64,000 nt of DNA from Plotosus lineatus (Eukaryota; Chordata; Actinopteri; Siluriformes; Plotosidae), in contig CM045745.1 of the NCBI GenBank assembly GCA_024760905.1, positions 10,085,282 to 10,149,281 of the forward strand, in the 5' to 3' direction. Numbering within the stretch: the stretch's first letter is position 1; every line of letters starts with the position of its first letter. Positions 24,985 to 35,982 of the stretch are shown piece by piece. The position numbers were made by a program, and so were the translations under genes. The notes beneath the pieces are model-generated. The model saw nothing but the letters and a program-made list of their open reading frames with translations. It did no database searches and was not told where the DNA came from.

Positions 24985-26894
24985 CTGAACTGGGAAGAAG
25001 GAGGGGCACGTTCAGTTTGTCATTTGTAAACAATGGACGCAGCGTCATTACGTCAGCTTACTACATAGGTACGTCTAAATTTTTTTGAAAAGAAAAAGCG
25101 TAAAACGAATGAACGCAAGTCGGGGAGCATCTGTACTGACTTTGTGTTGACCATGTCTTCTTAGCAGAGCTATAATCTTACAATTGTTTATGCAAGGTTA
25201 AAATCCTGAGCCAAAAAATAAAGTTGTAATGAGCACACTCGAAAAACTCATGAAACAACAGTAACTCTGTCCTTTACACAAAAAGAATCATGGGTATTAT
25301 GGAGATACGGCTCCATAATAGTTAATGGGAGAGAGCTGCATCATCCCTCCTAGCCAATGGGTGGCCAGTGGGGTGGGATGTTGGTAGATAGTCAATGGTA
25401 GAGCAACTCGTGCATTGTTTGAATTTTTGAGATGGTGTTTTCGTAACGTGAACTTGTTTCGTATCCAGAGACAAAAATTTTACGAAAATGTTTTTCGTAA
25501 CCTGGATTTTTCGTTTGCTGGGACTATCGTAAGGTGAGGAACCACTGTATAGAATTGGCTCAATATAAAAACAAAAAAAAAATTTTTTTGCCATTTCTAG
25601 CTGTAGGCTGTTTGATGGACAAATTTATTTGCAACATGCAAAAGAGTGCAGAAGATAAGTATTGGTCACTAAAAGTTGGCAGGGGCCATGGAACAGGGGG
25701 TGGGGGTGGGGGTGGCAGCCCCCCACTTTTTCTCAACCCAAAGAAATTTCTTAAGTATGTCTACTGACATCTCAAAAATGTTTAAAATGTGTAGTTTGTA
25801 CAAGCCTATACATACCAAGCATATACAGTAGTAATATAGTGGCTGCCTTCTAGGGAATGTACCGGAACATGGCTTCGAAACATTGACACAAGAATATAAG
25901 CGCCACCCATGTCAGGCCTTGGTCTTTTGGGTGCGTATACAAGTATGAAAGGCATCAGAACATCGCCCACGGCTCATTTTCCAAACCCAAGCAATGGGAT
26001 TCATGTTTCAATTAGTGTAATCTAAATTCTCAAAATTTTCAGTTAGCCCCATTCGAATTGCTCTGCGAGCCCTGGTTGGTCACCCTTTCCTAAATTGATA
26101 GCTGATTTTCCTGTTAAATTCTTGTCTGGGATGCATCAACATCATATGACAAAAAGGTATGAGGTCAAAAGTGTCCCAGTCCACCTCGACAAGGGGTGTG
26201 AGCGAATGAGTCGTGGTGGTCATTTACACTTGGATTTAATGTTGTCTACTTGTGTTCCTATCACTTGAGATACATTTTAAAATCACTATAAACAGGTTTG
26301 TGTTAGTATAAAAGGTTTGATAACATTTTAATTTACTATCAAATACTGCAGTTGACATAATGCCAGTTTCACTAATGCTGCTATCCAATATGTAAGAAGG
26401 GGTAAAGCTTCCCATTTCAGGGAAGCAAAGCTCAATTTCAGTACAGTATTAATAATTAAGAAAGCAAAGTGTCCCATGAGTAGAATACTGCAACACAGCA
26501 GTTAGCACTGATGCCAGACTGCACAGAAGCTTAGCATTTGAAGCTCAGCTCAGCATTTCTGTGTGGAGTTAGCTTATTTCTCCTGTGCTTGGTTTCCTCT
26601 GGGTACACTGGTCTCCTCACATAGTCCACATACGTATACATTAGGTCAAATAGCTACTCTAAATTATTCACAGGTATGATAAACTGGCCCAGTGTGTACC
26701 TTACCTTTTGTGTAAAGTCAGGGATTGGCTCCTTTCCCTCAGGATCCTGTCAGATAAGCCCACACTATATTCCCTTTATTTTGTGCAGATGGGAGCATCT
26801 TATCTACCAGTTTGGATGTCATCAGGAGCTGGTGAGATTTGTCATCATTAAAGGCAACATTATTTATGAAAATGACAAGGTGATGGACCTGTGA
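17667..26894 (+). CDS. AMDHD1: Imidazolonepropionase (AMDHD1)
   Basis: This cytosolic amidohydrolase catalyses step three of histidine breakdown, hydrolysing imidazolone-5-propanoate to N-formimino-L-glutamate. Nine exons give 432 aa, close to the usual ~426: 17667-17803, 17925-18031, 18697-18761, 18851-19128, 19814-20039, 23313-23437, 23523-23616, 23705-23865 and 26789-26894. Phase closes at all junctions. Metal and active-site features are visible: DAHTHPVW (His87, His89), YCGAHAVP (His192), NFHGDELHP (His260, Glu263), AISHLEE (His283) and GSDFNPNAY (Asp334). No residue expected from the family is lost. Intron 2 uses a GC donor. Introns hold SINEs, the Penelope element (intron 5) and a Tigger-like element (intron 8). 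It converges on RADX. Confidence 0.97.
17925..18031 (+). CDS. AMDHD1: AMDHD1 exon 2
   Basis: NGLIKAVGPAESIESCF through CVLPG. Acceptor ttgtag. The donor is GC (G|gcaagt), the accepted alternative with a strong consensus around it. Confidence 0.93.
18060..18615. repeat. TTCCG/CATTCC-rich degenerate tract
   Basis: Right after the GC donor, intron 2 carries about 13 TTCCG and 7 CATTCC hexamers in ~500 bp, in irregular spacing, ending in a G run at 18619. It looks like a decayed short-period repeat and is rich in CpG compared with the neighbouring introns. Confidence 0.6.
18697..18761 (+). CDS. AMDHD1: AMDHD1 exon 3
   Basis: LVDAHTHPVWAGDRVHEF. Carries the HxH metal ligands. Acceptor tttcag, donor gtacag. 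Confidence 0.96.
18851..19128 (+). CDS. AMDHD1: AMDHD1 exon 4
   Basis: LAGATYMQVHEAGGGIHFT through YCGAHAVP. Longest exon, 278 bp; ends in phase 2 before gtgaaa. Confidence 0.96.
19311..19725 (+). repeat. SINE family C copy
   Basis: Starts gggtgacacagtggcgtatt, includes cagcaagaaggtcccgagtc and ttctgtgtggagtttgcatg, ends with the ggattaagtggttttctgaa tail. Inserted in AMDHD1 intron 4. Confidence 0.75.
19814..20039 (+). CDS. AMDHD1: AMDHD1 exon 5
   Basis: GKTMKEATEDIISVQLPA through NFHGDELHPMNSAQ. Acceptor gctcag, donor gtgtgc. Confidence 0.96.
20528..20588. repeat. (TA)n(TG)n microsatellite
   Basis: Compound dinucleotide run beside the first Penelope pseudo-LTR copy. Confidence 0.9.
20658..20710 (-). 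ncRNA. hammerhead motif, core G12 changed
   Basis: Same fold as at 21.3 kb, but the second core element reads AAAA instead of GAAA (plus-strand T at 20676). Stem II is two nucleotides shorter. Probably inactive. Confidence 0.6.
20748..20785. repeat. (TA)n microsatellite
   Basis: Pure TA run between a pseudo-LTR copy and the following unidentified repeat. Confidence 0.9.
20786..20959. repeat. unidentified interspersed segment
   Basis: Starts ggtaggcctccgtcagtccc and is GC-richer than its surroundings. It runs straight into a reversed SINE C. It has the look of a fish interspersed repeat but I cannot name it. Confidence 0.4.
20960..21162 (-). repeat. SINE family C copy
   Basis: Contains ggaggaaacccgcacaagca and the reversed head ccttcttgctgtgaggcgga, ending ctacgccaccgtgccacc. 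Confidence 0.75.
21301..21355 (-). ncRNA. hammerhead ribozyme motif, intact core
   Basis: Minus strand: stem I ATCAC (21355-21351) pairs GTGAT (21305-21301). CTGAAGA is at 21350-21344. Stem II (21343-21320) closes GAG...CTC with an inner TGGT/ACCA stem. GAA is at 21319-21317, stem III ACAG-AT-CTGT, then A17 at 21306, so predicted cleavage falls between 21306 and 21305. Every invariant core base is present. It lies in a Penelope pseudo-LTR, a context where hammerheads are known. Confidence 0.78.
21533..21583. repeat. (TA)n microsatellite
   Basis: Long TA run between the pseudo-LTR and the GIY-YIG frame. Confidence 0.9.
22521..22573 (+). ncRNA. hammerhead motif on plus strand, core G12 changed
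   Basis: ATCAC, CTGAAGA (22526-22532), stem II, then AAAA where GAAA is required (A at 22555), stem III ACAG-AT-CTGT. Same defect as the 20.7-kb copy but in opposite orientation. Confidence 0.6.
22672..22975 (+). repeat. SINE family B copy
   Basis: Head ggtcctgaggttgagggttc and gagtcccactctccacaagg; body through gcctccccgcgaccctaatt and aggattgaaaggttacag. Confidence 0.75.
22976..23312. other. unassigned intronic sequence
   Basis: Rest of AMDHD1 intron 5. No repeat family or gene recognised. Confidence 0.4.
23313..23437 (+). CDS. AMDHD1: AMDHD1 exon 6
   Basis: LGAELGALAISHLEEVTDEG through LLPTTAYILR. Acceptor atataag (weak polypyrimidine just upstream is T-rich), donor gtagaa. Confidence 0.95.
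23523..23616 (+). CDS. AMDHD1: AMDHD1 exon 7
   Basis: LPRPRARDMLDSGVIVSLG and SDFNPNAYCCSM; contains catalytic Asp334. Acceptor atgcag, donor gtaaat. Confidence 0.95.
23705..23865 (+). CDS. AMDHD1: AMDHD1 exon 8
   Basis: PMVMHLACVTLNMSMPEALA through GKQGDLLIINAPR. Acceptor ggtag, donor gtacac. Confidence 0.96.
24173..25547. mobile_element. Tigger-like TIR element (ACCTCACCTTACG ends)
   Basis: Left end CAGTAGTACCTCACCTTACG; right end reversed CAGTGGTTCCTCACCTTACG; TA on both sides. 1375 bp in AMDHD1 intron 8. The middle (about 24470-25135) matches the element at 30.03-30.88 kb in reverse, and a TA run lies at 24924-24980. No transposase frame. Confidence 0.8.
24924..24980. repeat. (TA)n microsatellite
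   Basis: TA run of over 50 bp inside the Tigger-like element. Confidence 0.9.
25550..26480. other. unassigned intronic sequence
   Basis: Includes a short G-rich patch near 25697-25715. Nothing else recognised in this part of AMDHD1 intron 8. Confidence 0.4.
26490..26760 (+). repeat. decayed SINE family C copy
   Basis: Weak matches: gcatttctgtgtggagttag and ggtttcctctgggtacactg. Ends just before the AMDHD1 exon 9 acceptor. Confidence 0.5.
26789..26894 (+). CDS. AMDHD1: AMDHD1 exon 9 (last coding)
   Basis: WEHLIYQFGCHQELVRFVII then KGNIIYENDKVMDL and TGA at 26892-26894. Acceptor gtgcag. Confidence 0.96.
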
Positions 26895-26929
26895 ATATAA
26901 AAACATTCGTTTATTTCAGAGCTGCTGGT

Positions 26930-26935
26930 AATAAA
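26930..26935 (+). promoter_or_regulatory. AMDHD1: AMDHD1 poly(A) signal AATAAA
   Basis: Hexamer 36 bp after the stop, giving a very short 3' UTR. Other AATAAA-like strings occur near 27066. Confidence 0.65.
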
Positions 26936-27540
26936 AGACTGTATGGATAAGTGGACTGCTTTTTTTTAAAGGTTCTACAAAGTCAAACACTAAAAAAAAA
27001 AGCAGTATCTCACACTACAAAGATGTATTTTACTAATTTGTTGGCTAGACTTGAAGACTAATTTTGTGGTTCATGAATAAGCAAAAATAAATAAATTACA
27101 AATACAAATACATTTTCTGTTACGAGGAAACAAACATAACTTTTTTGTGCAAGGTGTTTTTAGTGAACAGAAATAACTTAAAGTAAGAGTACGAAACTTC
27201 TGTACAATATATGTAGTATACAAAGGAAGCTGAATATGAAAGGGGCAACTTTCATAAAAGTTAAATCGTAAAAGTACATCTGTAAATATGTCAGTAACAA
27301 CTTCCGCTGATTTCTGCTATTAGTTAAACTCTACTAAAATTCGTGGTTTCACAAAATGGCGCAGATTAATCAATACTTATACAGAAACAGAAAACAATAT
27401 TTAGAAATAAAAAAAAATACTTTAGGAACATTTATATTCAAATATTTTTACATTTTTTGAATAAAACCAGTGGAATTCAGAATACTACACACCCGAATAT
27501 GCAGGCTCTTGTTCAGGAATATAACGTAACTATAGTTATA

Positions 27541-28005
27541 CAGGGATCCCTCGCTACTTCGCGCTTCAATTCATGCAGCTTCAGTGCATCGCGTTTTTTT
27601 TTTTTTTAAATATTCAGCAAATTAAATAAGAAGGAAATTAAGGAAGAATAGGGGGAAAAGTTAAGGAAAATGCCACAAAAACAAGGCCAATTATGTAAAA
27701 AAAAAACAACCCAAAAAACAACCCAAAACCTCCCATCAAAACTACTTACATTTTTATGTGAGGTCTGCATCTGTGTGCGCACATCTGTATATGTGTGTAT
27801 TTATATTTTATTACGTTATGCATTATTTTTGAATGTTTGTTATTATAAGCATTTATACCGTTGAATATGTATTTATGTGTATATATGTATATACACATAT
27901 ACATGTACGTATACATCAGTCAGGTGGGGTTGATCCTACTTCGGGGAATTCCGCGGTTGCGGGGGATCTCAGTCCCAATTACCTGCGGAAAGTGAGGGAT
28001 CCCTG
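27541..28005. mobile_element. MITE (CAGGGATCCCTCGC family)
   Basis: 465 bp, TA-flanked, ends cagggatccctcgctacttc and gtgagggatccctg. It lies 62 bp past the RADX stop codon, so it is probably part of the RADX 3' UTR. Confidence 0.85.
27807..27812 (-). promoter_or_regulatory. RADX: candidate RADX poly(A) signal inside MITE
   Basis: AATAAA on the minus strand, 256 bp past the RADX stop, within the MITE. It is the first good hexamer I see downstream of the stop. Confidence 0.4.
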
Positions 28006-28021
28006 TATTCAGTTATACACT

Positions 28022-28024
<3 letters not shown>

Positions 28025-28052
<28 letters not shown>
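28025..28052. repeat. (GT)n microsatellite
   Basis: Short GT run between the RADX stop codon and the MITE. Confidence 0.9.
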
Positions 28053-28067
28053 CACAGATATGTGCAT

Positions 28068-28192
28068 TCAGCTTCTTAGAGGATAAGCACGGTTTAGAAT
28101 GAGCTCTAATTTGTCTTCACCGAGTGCACAGGCCTCCAGGACACACACCATCCTCCGATTTCTCAGCTGTGCAGCAGTCGCAATCATATCAG
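28068..28192 (-). CDS. RADX: RADX exon 15 (last coding)
   Basis: ADMIATAAQLRNRRMVCVLE through LNRAYPLRS, then TGA at 28070-28068. Acceptor cttacag. Confidence 0.92.
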
Positions 28193-31100
28193 CTGTAAGA
28201 AGAAAAACACAGAGGCTGGAGTTAAAGTACCTTTAGGACTGTAACTCATGTTTACTCACAAATATATCTGTCAATCAAAGTCAATTTATTTCAATCCACA
28301 TTTATACCTCATATCCCAGACTTAGTTCACTATTACAGGGATCCCTCACTTTCCCCGGTTAATTGGGACCGAGATCCCCACGTGACCATCGAAATCTGTG
28401 AAGTAGGATCACCCTCCCCACCCCCACCTTTAACTGACGTATACATACATGTATGTGTGTATATAATATCAATAAATACATATCCAATGCTATAAATGCT
28501 TATAATAACAATTAAATATTAAAAATAACAAATAAGATATAAATAAAAGATAAATACAGACGCTCTCCAACTCACCAACATTCGTTTTGCAAACATCCGA
28601 ATATACCAACAAAGCTGTCCAAGGTCGAAAGTGAAATGAAATTGAAGAACAAGTAGAAATAGAAATGGAATAACATCTACAGAAAGATAGATCATAAATA
28701 TAAGTATGAAATATGATTAAACATTATTCTGAGGTACACTTAATACTAGGCTCCGGTATCCAGTTTTGATGGGAGATTTTGTGTTGTTTTTGTTGGTTTA
28801 GGGTTTTGTTTTTGTTTTGTTTTTTTGCACAATTGGCCTTGTTTTTGTGACATTTTCCTTAACTTTTGAACCTATTCTTCATTAATTTCCTTATTTTTTA
28901 TTTCAATGAATATTTATTCATTTATTTTTTTAAAAGCCGCGATACACTGAAGCCGCATTAATTGAAGCGCGAAGTAGCGAGGGATCCCTGTATCCCTGTA
29001 TTATCCCTCTATTATTATTGGCATGTTGCATGAAATCTGAGAAATCTCATTAAAAAAACAAACAAAAAAACAAAACGTTCTTGTGAGGGAACACTAGGTG
29101 TATCCTATGTGGTCAATTGCACCTTCTGGAATGTTCATGGACATTTTTGATGAATTGGCCTTTGTGACCTTGAAAAACAGGTCAAGGTGACTCAGTTTGT
29201 ATAGGCTGGTAAGGTGTGCCATAGGGACCATTCAGCGTAAATATAAACTAAATTCACCAGGAGCCGGCACTGCTACAGTGTTAACGAGAAGTGTCTGCAG
29301 AAGATGTGGTGGCGGTATACAGCCTTTAGTGTTATAACAGAAAACAAGTATAAAAGTGCTAATAAGAAGTCTTAAAAGATACATTAACTCATGAATACGT
29401 TTGTTATAACAATCCTGGTGCAAATGGAGCACTTCTGTAAGGTCCTTAACATCAAGGTATCAGAAACTAACGTTCACAGCCGTGACTGATTACTCATCAT
29501 TCTTCTATCCTTTTTGAAATAACAGTAACATTTATCATTTTCACCTATTAATAATATATATCTCAAGAAACTCTCGGATCACCATCTGACAGTAAACACA
29601 ACCTCTATCAGGGTTTATGTTTATTATATTCTTAGAGACGGTCCTGTTTGTACAGGTATGAGAATATTATGTACCAACTAGCACAGATCCATTAATACAA
29701 TTTCATGCAGCACACTATATGAACTATGTACATACATGTATGGTGCATGAATATTGACAGAGTAGTGCTGTTTCAAATCAAACACGGCAATTTGTGCATT
29801 TACAGCAAACAAAGATACAGGGATCCCTCGCTACTTCACGCTTTCATCCAGGCGACTTCAGTGTATTGTGTGTTTTTTTTAAATATTCAATATAAAATAA
29901 GAAAATTAAGGAAGAATAGAGGAAAAGTTAAAGGGTACCTGTACCAAAATTTTACAGCATTCAAAAAATATCCACTATACTTTATTATTAACTTTTAAAC
30001 ATCGTGTGATGTCATTACTTTATTTATAAGTACAGACGCTCCCCGACTTACGTTTTTACCCCCCCCCCCCCCCCAAAAAAAAAAAAAGGTCAAATTTTGA
30101 GTGTAGACGTACCTACATAGTACGCTAAGGTAATGACGCAGCGTCCATTGTTTACAAAGGGCAGACGGACAGACTGAGTGCCCCTCCTTCCCAGTTCAGT
30201 TATATATATATATATATATATATCAGTTATATAGTGTGTTACCCTTGTGTTAAGACGTCGTCTCTGTGATCTTTGTGTTTACACTGTTTTGTGGACTTTT
30301 GTAACCCGAAGCAAATATGGTTGGTCAGAAGCATAAGCCTACTAGCATGGGTGCAAGTCTCATACACAGAGATGAATTAACTATCTGCTCGGATCAGCGC
30401 GATCTACCATGCATACTCAATTTAAGCAAAGAGAGTTATAAAATAAATGAAAATCTGAATCCAGAAAAGAACTCTCCGCTCTGCTGGCTCCACATCAGTG
30501 CAGGCTGTGTTCTAAACGAGTTCAACAGCACCCTTGCGCACTTGAAAGACCGGAAGTCCATATAACCCACAGCAAGTACACTACTTTCGGTATTGAGCGC
30601 TTCACATATTGTAAGCGTGATTTTCTGTTTTAATCTTCATGGAAAGTGATTCGGTATAAATAAGTGACTTATTTGAAATTAATGTTGATATTATTTGATA
30701 TTATTTTACAATGTTATGTTTATAATAATTGATTTAGGGTTGTTTATGAGATACAGTAATGGTATTTATGGATGTATATGTATGAGCGTCATACATCACT
30801 GTAACAACTTACGTTCACTTTCAACTTACGTTCGACCATCCAGAACCAATTAAAAACATAAGTCAGGGAGCGTCTGTACACATTTCCTTTTCTTCTATAT
30901 GACATTCCTTGCTCACAAAGGTTGAGCGCGCGGACATGTTGGCTTCTTTTCACCGGGGTTAAAGGTCATTGTGAGGTTACATTGTTGTCAGTCGTATAGT
31001 CTGTTCCTTTGACCTCAGCTGCCTTGAGAATGTCTCAAAATGGCGCAGTGCAAAGCGTATGGTTGCAAGAATAACAAACGCAACAGTAAAGAATCACTGC

Positions 31101-32834
31101 GTACCTAAACCATCAACTGAAGAGAAACAATTGTATAGCCTTATGTTTACATTGCAATCTCGCAGTTCCGGTCGAGGCTATGACAACGATATGACGTCAC
31201 CGCAAATGCACTATTTTAAAACTCCTGTGCTCTGAAGCTTGACGTGAGTGAAGCCCTTAAATCGCTTAAAGCTGGTTTGTGAGAGAATATAATAAATGCC
31301 TTTTAAGTGTATTGTCACTAGCTATACACAATACATCAAATTAGGTATATGAGCGCTTTCGCTACAGGTACCCTTTAAGGAAAGTGCCGCAAAACAAGGC
31401 CAATTATGCCATAAACAAAAAACCCAAACAAACAAAAACAACTCAAAACTACTTACATTTTTGTGTGGTGTGCATCTGAGTGTGTGCACATGTGTCTGTA
31501 TGTGTGTATTTATATTTTATTTACATCTTATGCATTACTTTTAATATTTGTTATTATAAGCATTTATAGCATTGAATATTTATTGATATTATACGCACAT
31601 ATACATGTACGTATATGATGTCAGTCGGGGGGGGGGGGGTGTCTCTGATCATACTTTGCGGAATTTGGTGGTCGCGGGGGGATCTCCCAATTAACTGTGA
31701 GGGATCCCTGTATTGCAAAATCTGTCCATTACCCGAAAGAAAATATCTATGTTTTTTCTTTTTTGTCCATATTAAAACTTTCTATGTATATTTACATTCA
31801 TGACATGTGGGAAAGGCATTTTTGATTTCATTTATGCAACTGAACAATTGAGGGTTCAGAGTCTTTGTCAAGGACCCAGCAGTGACAGCTCGGTGGCACT
31901 GGGGCACAAACCCCTTACCTTCTGATCAGTAACCCAGAACCTTATCCACTGACCCACCACTGCAATATGAACAGGAAATTAAGTCACCATCAGTGTCAAC
32001 AGTATGCTCTCCTCCAACTGGCTAAAAATAGGGTCGTGACCTCTCCCTTTCTGTTAAGAAAGCCAAGAATGCGAATACTGACAATTTTGAGAACATTCAT
32101 CTCGGTGCTTGGAGTAAACTGCACGATGCCACAGTTTTCAAGATAGCAAGTGTAAGCACAGAAAGAAACAAATCAAGATGCACTGTATGTTTTTGATGTT
32201 GAATATAAAACACTGCAATAATATGCTCTGGATAAGGTGTTTTTTTCCCCCCCTAACCTGGGCTTGGGGGTGGAGCATGTGAAGAGAAGCCACCATGTGA
32301 AAGGACAGACTCCCATGTGTTGTCGTGTGTGAGAGGGAGGGGCATCCAGTGCAAGTTCCCGGGTGTAGCAGGGATGAAGATGACATCCAACATCACACCA
32401 TCAGATAAAACTGCTTGCACACACAAAAGCACAAACACATTCACATGTACAATATTTGGTGGTTTGGGGTGTGGGCTTCAGTCATAATTATGTGTGTGCC
32501 ATTCCAACCTTTCATTGTGAGGGTGAAGTAACCAGTGTAGCAGTGGGCGGGGCTAAAGGATTCCAGCTCTGTGTGTGGGAGGAGTTTGTGGAAACTGTTG
32601 GGCTGCATTCCCACAGCTGCTGCTTGGACGTACCGTCGCTCATAACAGAACTTCCATGGTAATGTCTGAAGGGCAGCATGAGGCATACCAAGGCGGACCT
32701 GTACAGGGCTACTGGGTGGTGTGAAGAACTCATCATCATCCTCCTCCTCATCCTCCTCATTGTCTCCAACCAAAAATTCCATGGCACCATCAAAGAGAGA
32801 AAAATCTGCAGAAGGAATAAAATGAGTAAACTTA

Positions 32835-32886
<52 letters not shown>

Positions 32887-33853
32887 TCAGGTGGTTCGCT
32901 ACATCTGTGTAAAATTTCATAAAAATCAATTAAGTGGTTTAGGAGACATTGAAGTTACAACCTGATATGAACAAACGGAAGAATTGAAGAACAGACGGTG
33001 ATTCCTATATAATCCAACTGCATTACATTTAACCAATAACTTCCATAATTTGAAAGCAATTAAAGCTTTATATTAAACTCCTAAAAATGCAGATTATTTA
33101 CAACTTCAAGACGTGTACTTCTCGACTGGCACCGATCAAAGGCAAGTGTGTTTTCAGCACATTTCAGGTTTTAGTTCACATTTTCCAGTTGGACATTAGC
33201 TCTTCCTCTGATTTTAGAAATCCAACTCTTGAGGCATACAATCTTTCAACAAATACAACACCTTTAGATAAGAGAGGAAGGACTGTCATTGTTTTACAGC
33301 AAGTGCTGTTTATAATCAACTTTACATTAGGTTTATTAGAAAAGCAGCATCTGACGGGCTCCTAAGAACCAAGAGGCTTCTAACAAAAGAAGTGACTGTA
33401 GATCACTCACCATTGTCAAGATCTTCTTCAGTTGAAGTTTGTGGTAAAGGTTTTGCCAACCTGAAAGCAAAAACATGTTTATTATTTTTTATTAAAAAAA
33501 AAAAAAGAAAGAAAACAAAGAATCTCTCATACATTAATTCCATACACATTACCTCTTCCTGGAGCTGCTGCTTGAAGTGCTACCGGTAAGGAACAATTTC
33601 CTCTTGGCTGAAGTGTTAAAAGGTTTGGACCTGCAATATACACAATCTACCAATCACAAAGCTCACACAAATAAAAATAATAAAGTTACATAAATAATTT
33701 TTTAGTACAGTATGTGAGCCATTTTTAGAAAAATTAAGACTAACAGTAAAGACGATTTTCACAAAACAATAACCTTACATGGAATACACACATTGTATAT
33801 TAATATTATGGATAATATTAAATACTGTACATAACTGGCCAAAACTGTCAAAT

Positions 33854-33888
<35 letters not shown>

Positions 33889-35930
33889 CAGGGAACTAGT
33901 ACATCTTTACTTTGGTAATTCTTAGCTCCCAGCACATAGTATCATGATGATAACCTTGGGATGCTTACTCGGATTTTGATCAAATGACTTCCGGTTCTGG
34001 TTCACTAACGGCAGAGCTCCCCAGATAGGAGTCCCGCTTCTAAAAAGTTTTTCCGAGAGAAAAATTGCAAACTTCAACTGAAAATTTAGCAGTGTGATTG
34101 TTGAATTTTCCAGGATCATGGGCGGAACATTTTCGGTGGACGAATCTACGTCAACAGCGCGGACGATGGCCATTTAACAGTGAATGGTCAAGACAGCGCT
34201 TCCTAGAGGGCGACGTCGCGGAGTTCTCGGAGTCAAATTGTTTCTTTGTTTGTTTTAAATATTGTTTTTGTTTGATTGGTTTTTTTTGCACTAGGCTCGT
34301 CTATGACCGGGCGACCCTACTACAGCTATGAGAGCACAGTCCTTTTGGACATTTAGAACCGAGCACACTCATCTCCTATCCTGCGCTAATATGCTACCGC
34401 AGCTCAATGTTAGCCGCACCCCAGATAACAATAAGCCCAGGCGGAGACGCGGCAGGCGAGGAGGGGCTGAATGACGACTCCGGCGCTTGGTTAGCAGTGG
34501 AAGGGTAGCACTCCCAGTCATACTGCTTGAAAATGTTCAGTCTCTGTGAAACAAGATGGACGAGCTTCATGCTCGGATTGCAGCACAGAGGGATCTACAG
34601 GACTGCTCCATGCTGTGTTTCTGTGAAACATGGCTTGAGGAGAGTACACCCGACGAGGCAACTACACCAGCCGGTTACACGGCCTTCAGTGTGGACCGGA
34701 GTGCAGCGGCTAGTAACAAGAATCGCGGCGAAAGAACGACAGATTCTCGTTAAATAAACCTGGTGTACTGACTGACTGTAGATTATCTCTAAACCTTGCT
34801 CTGAGAATGGAGAACATCTCACTTTGAAGTTGTGGCCATTTGTTTACCCAGAGAACTGTTCATTTTTTCCCAACAAAACAATGGGCATAGTGCAATATTA
34901 ATATAAATATAATTATAATATAATATAATATATAATATAATTTAGTGTGTTTATTACGAATACCGACTGAATTATTTATTGTATTATTATTATTATAATA
35001 ATCATCATCATCATCATTTTATTTTTATTACTTTTGTTGTTATTATTGTATTGTTTGCTGGGTCTGTGTGAGGTCCTTTTAGATATAGAATTTTTATGTG
35101 TTTATTTTATAGCAGTTTGTGTGTTGTTGATTTCAGCCTTCTTTTCTGTTTGTAACTTGACTCCTTGAACAACCGCTCAAGAATTCCTATGTGTGTAAAA
35201 AAATGGCTATTAAAAATCCTGAATCCTGAAATTTGGTAGGCGTGCTTGTCTTACAAGTACCTCACCTGGAACTGCTGCACAAAAACTTAATTAGCCAGCT
35301 GGATTGCATTTTTTTTTAACACAAGCCCTTTGATTTTGGTTTAAGGGAAATATAGATCAACTTTAGAATACACATGTGGGGCCGGTGGTGTAGTGGTTAG
35401 AGTGCTGGGCTCATGATTGGGAGGTTGTGAGTTTGAATCCCACTGAGACCTCCGGGCAAGGTCTCAACCACAAGTGTGTCTCTGTTCACCCAGCAGTATA
35501 AATGGGTACCAGTAAAAAAATATACTGGGAAGGTAACCTGCGATGGATTAGCGTCCCATCCAGGAGGAGTTGAGCTCCTGGTCGCTTCATGTTACGGAAA
35601 CCGGGGATAAGCATCGGCCTGATGAGCCACTAGGCTCGGGTATAAAAACCCAACAGACTTATCTTTAGAATACACATTCCTGGGCAAGGGACACTCTGGA
35701 CCCCTGCAGTCTATTTTACCATTGCACCATATTGAATCTATTATGCCGTTGCATGTAGTACTATATGTACTCAGACAAATAATACACATATACATAGGAA
35801 ATAAACACAAACCTTTCTCTTGGTCTTGGCACTCTAGGACTAAGTTGAGCTGTCATTTGATCAGAATTCTGCATCCTCCTCGGATCCTAAGTGAGAGACA
35901 AAGATCTGCTTTTAAAACTGATGTGAGACT

Positions 35931-35982
<52 letters not shown>

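Larger units (their letters stand above)
29932..31374. mobile_element. piggyBac-like element, TTAA target
   Basis: Flanked by TTAA (29928-29931 and 31375-31378) with 12-bp inverted ends (AGGGTACCTGTA). 1443 bp, with no transposase. A THAP-like coding start lies inside at 31040. Confidence 0.75.
29818..31710. mobile_element. outer MITE of a three-level nest
   Basis: Ends cagggatccctcgctacttc and gtgagggatccctg, flanked by TA (29816-29817, 31711-31712). A TTAA element at 29932-31374 splits its interior; the host text resumes in register (gttaa|ggaaagtgcc). Confidence 0.85.

Noticed and set aside
34205..34222. CTCF site in LINE 5' UTR (cctagagggcgac)
   Set aside because: The 5' half of the motif does not fit, and the same decayed string at 2108 suggests shared LINE sequence, not a selected site.
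35376..35450. tRNA gene
   Set aside because: A and B box-like motifs exist, but the same head recurs with a fixed non-tRNA body and no cloverleaf can be closed; it is a SINE.
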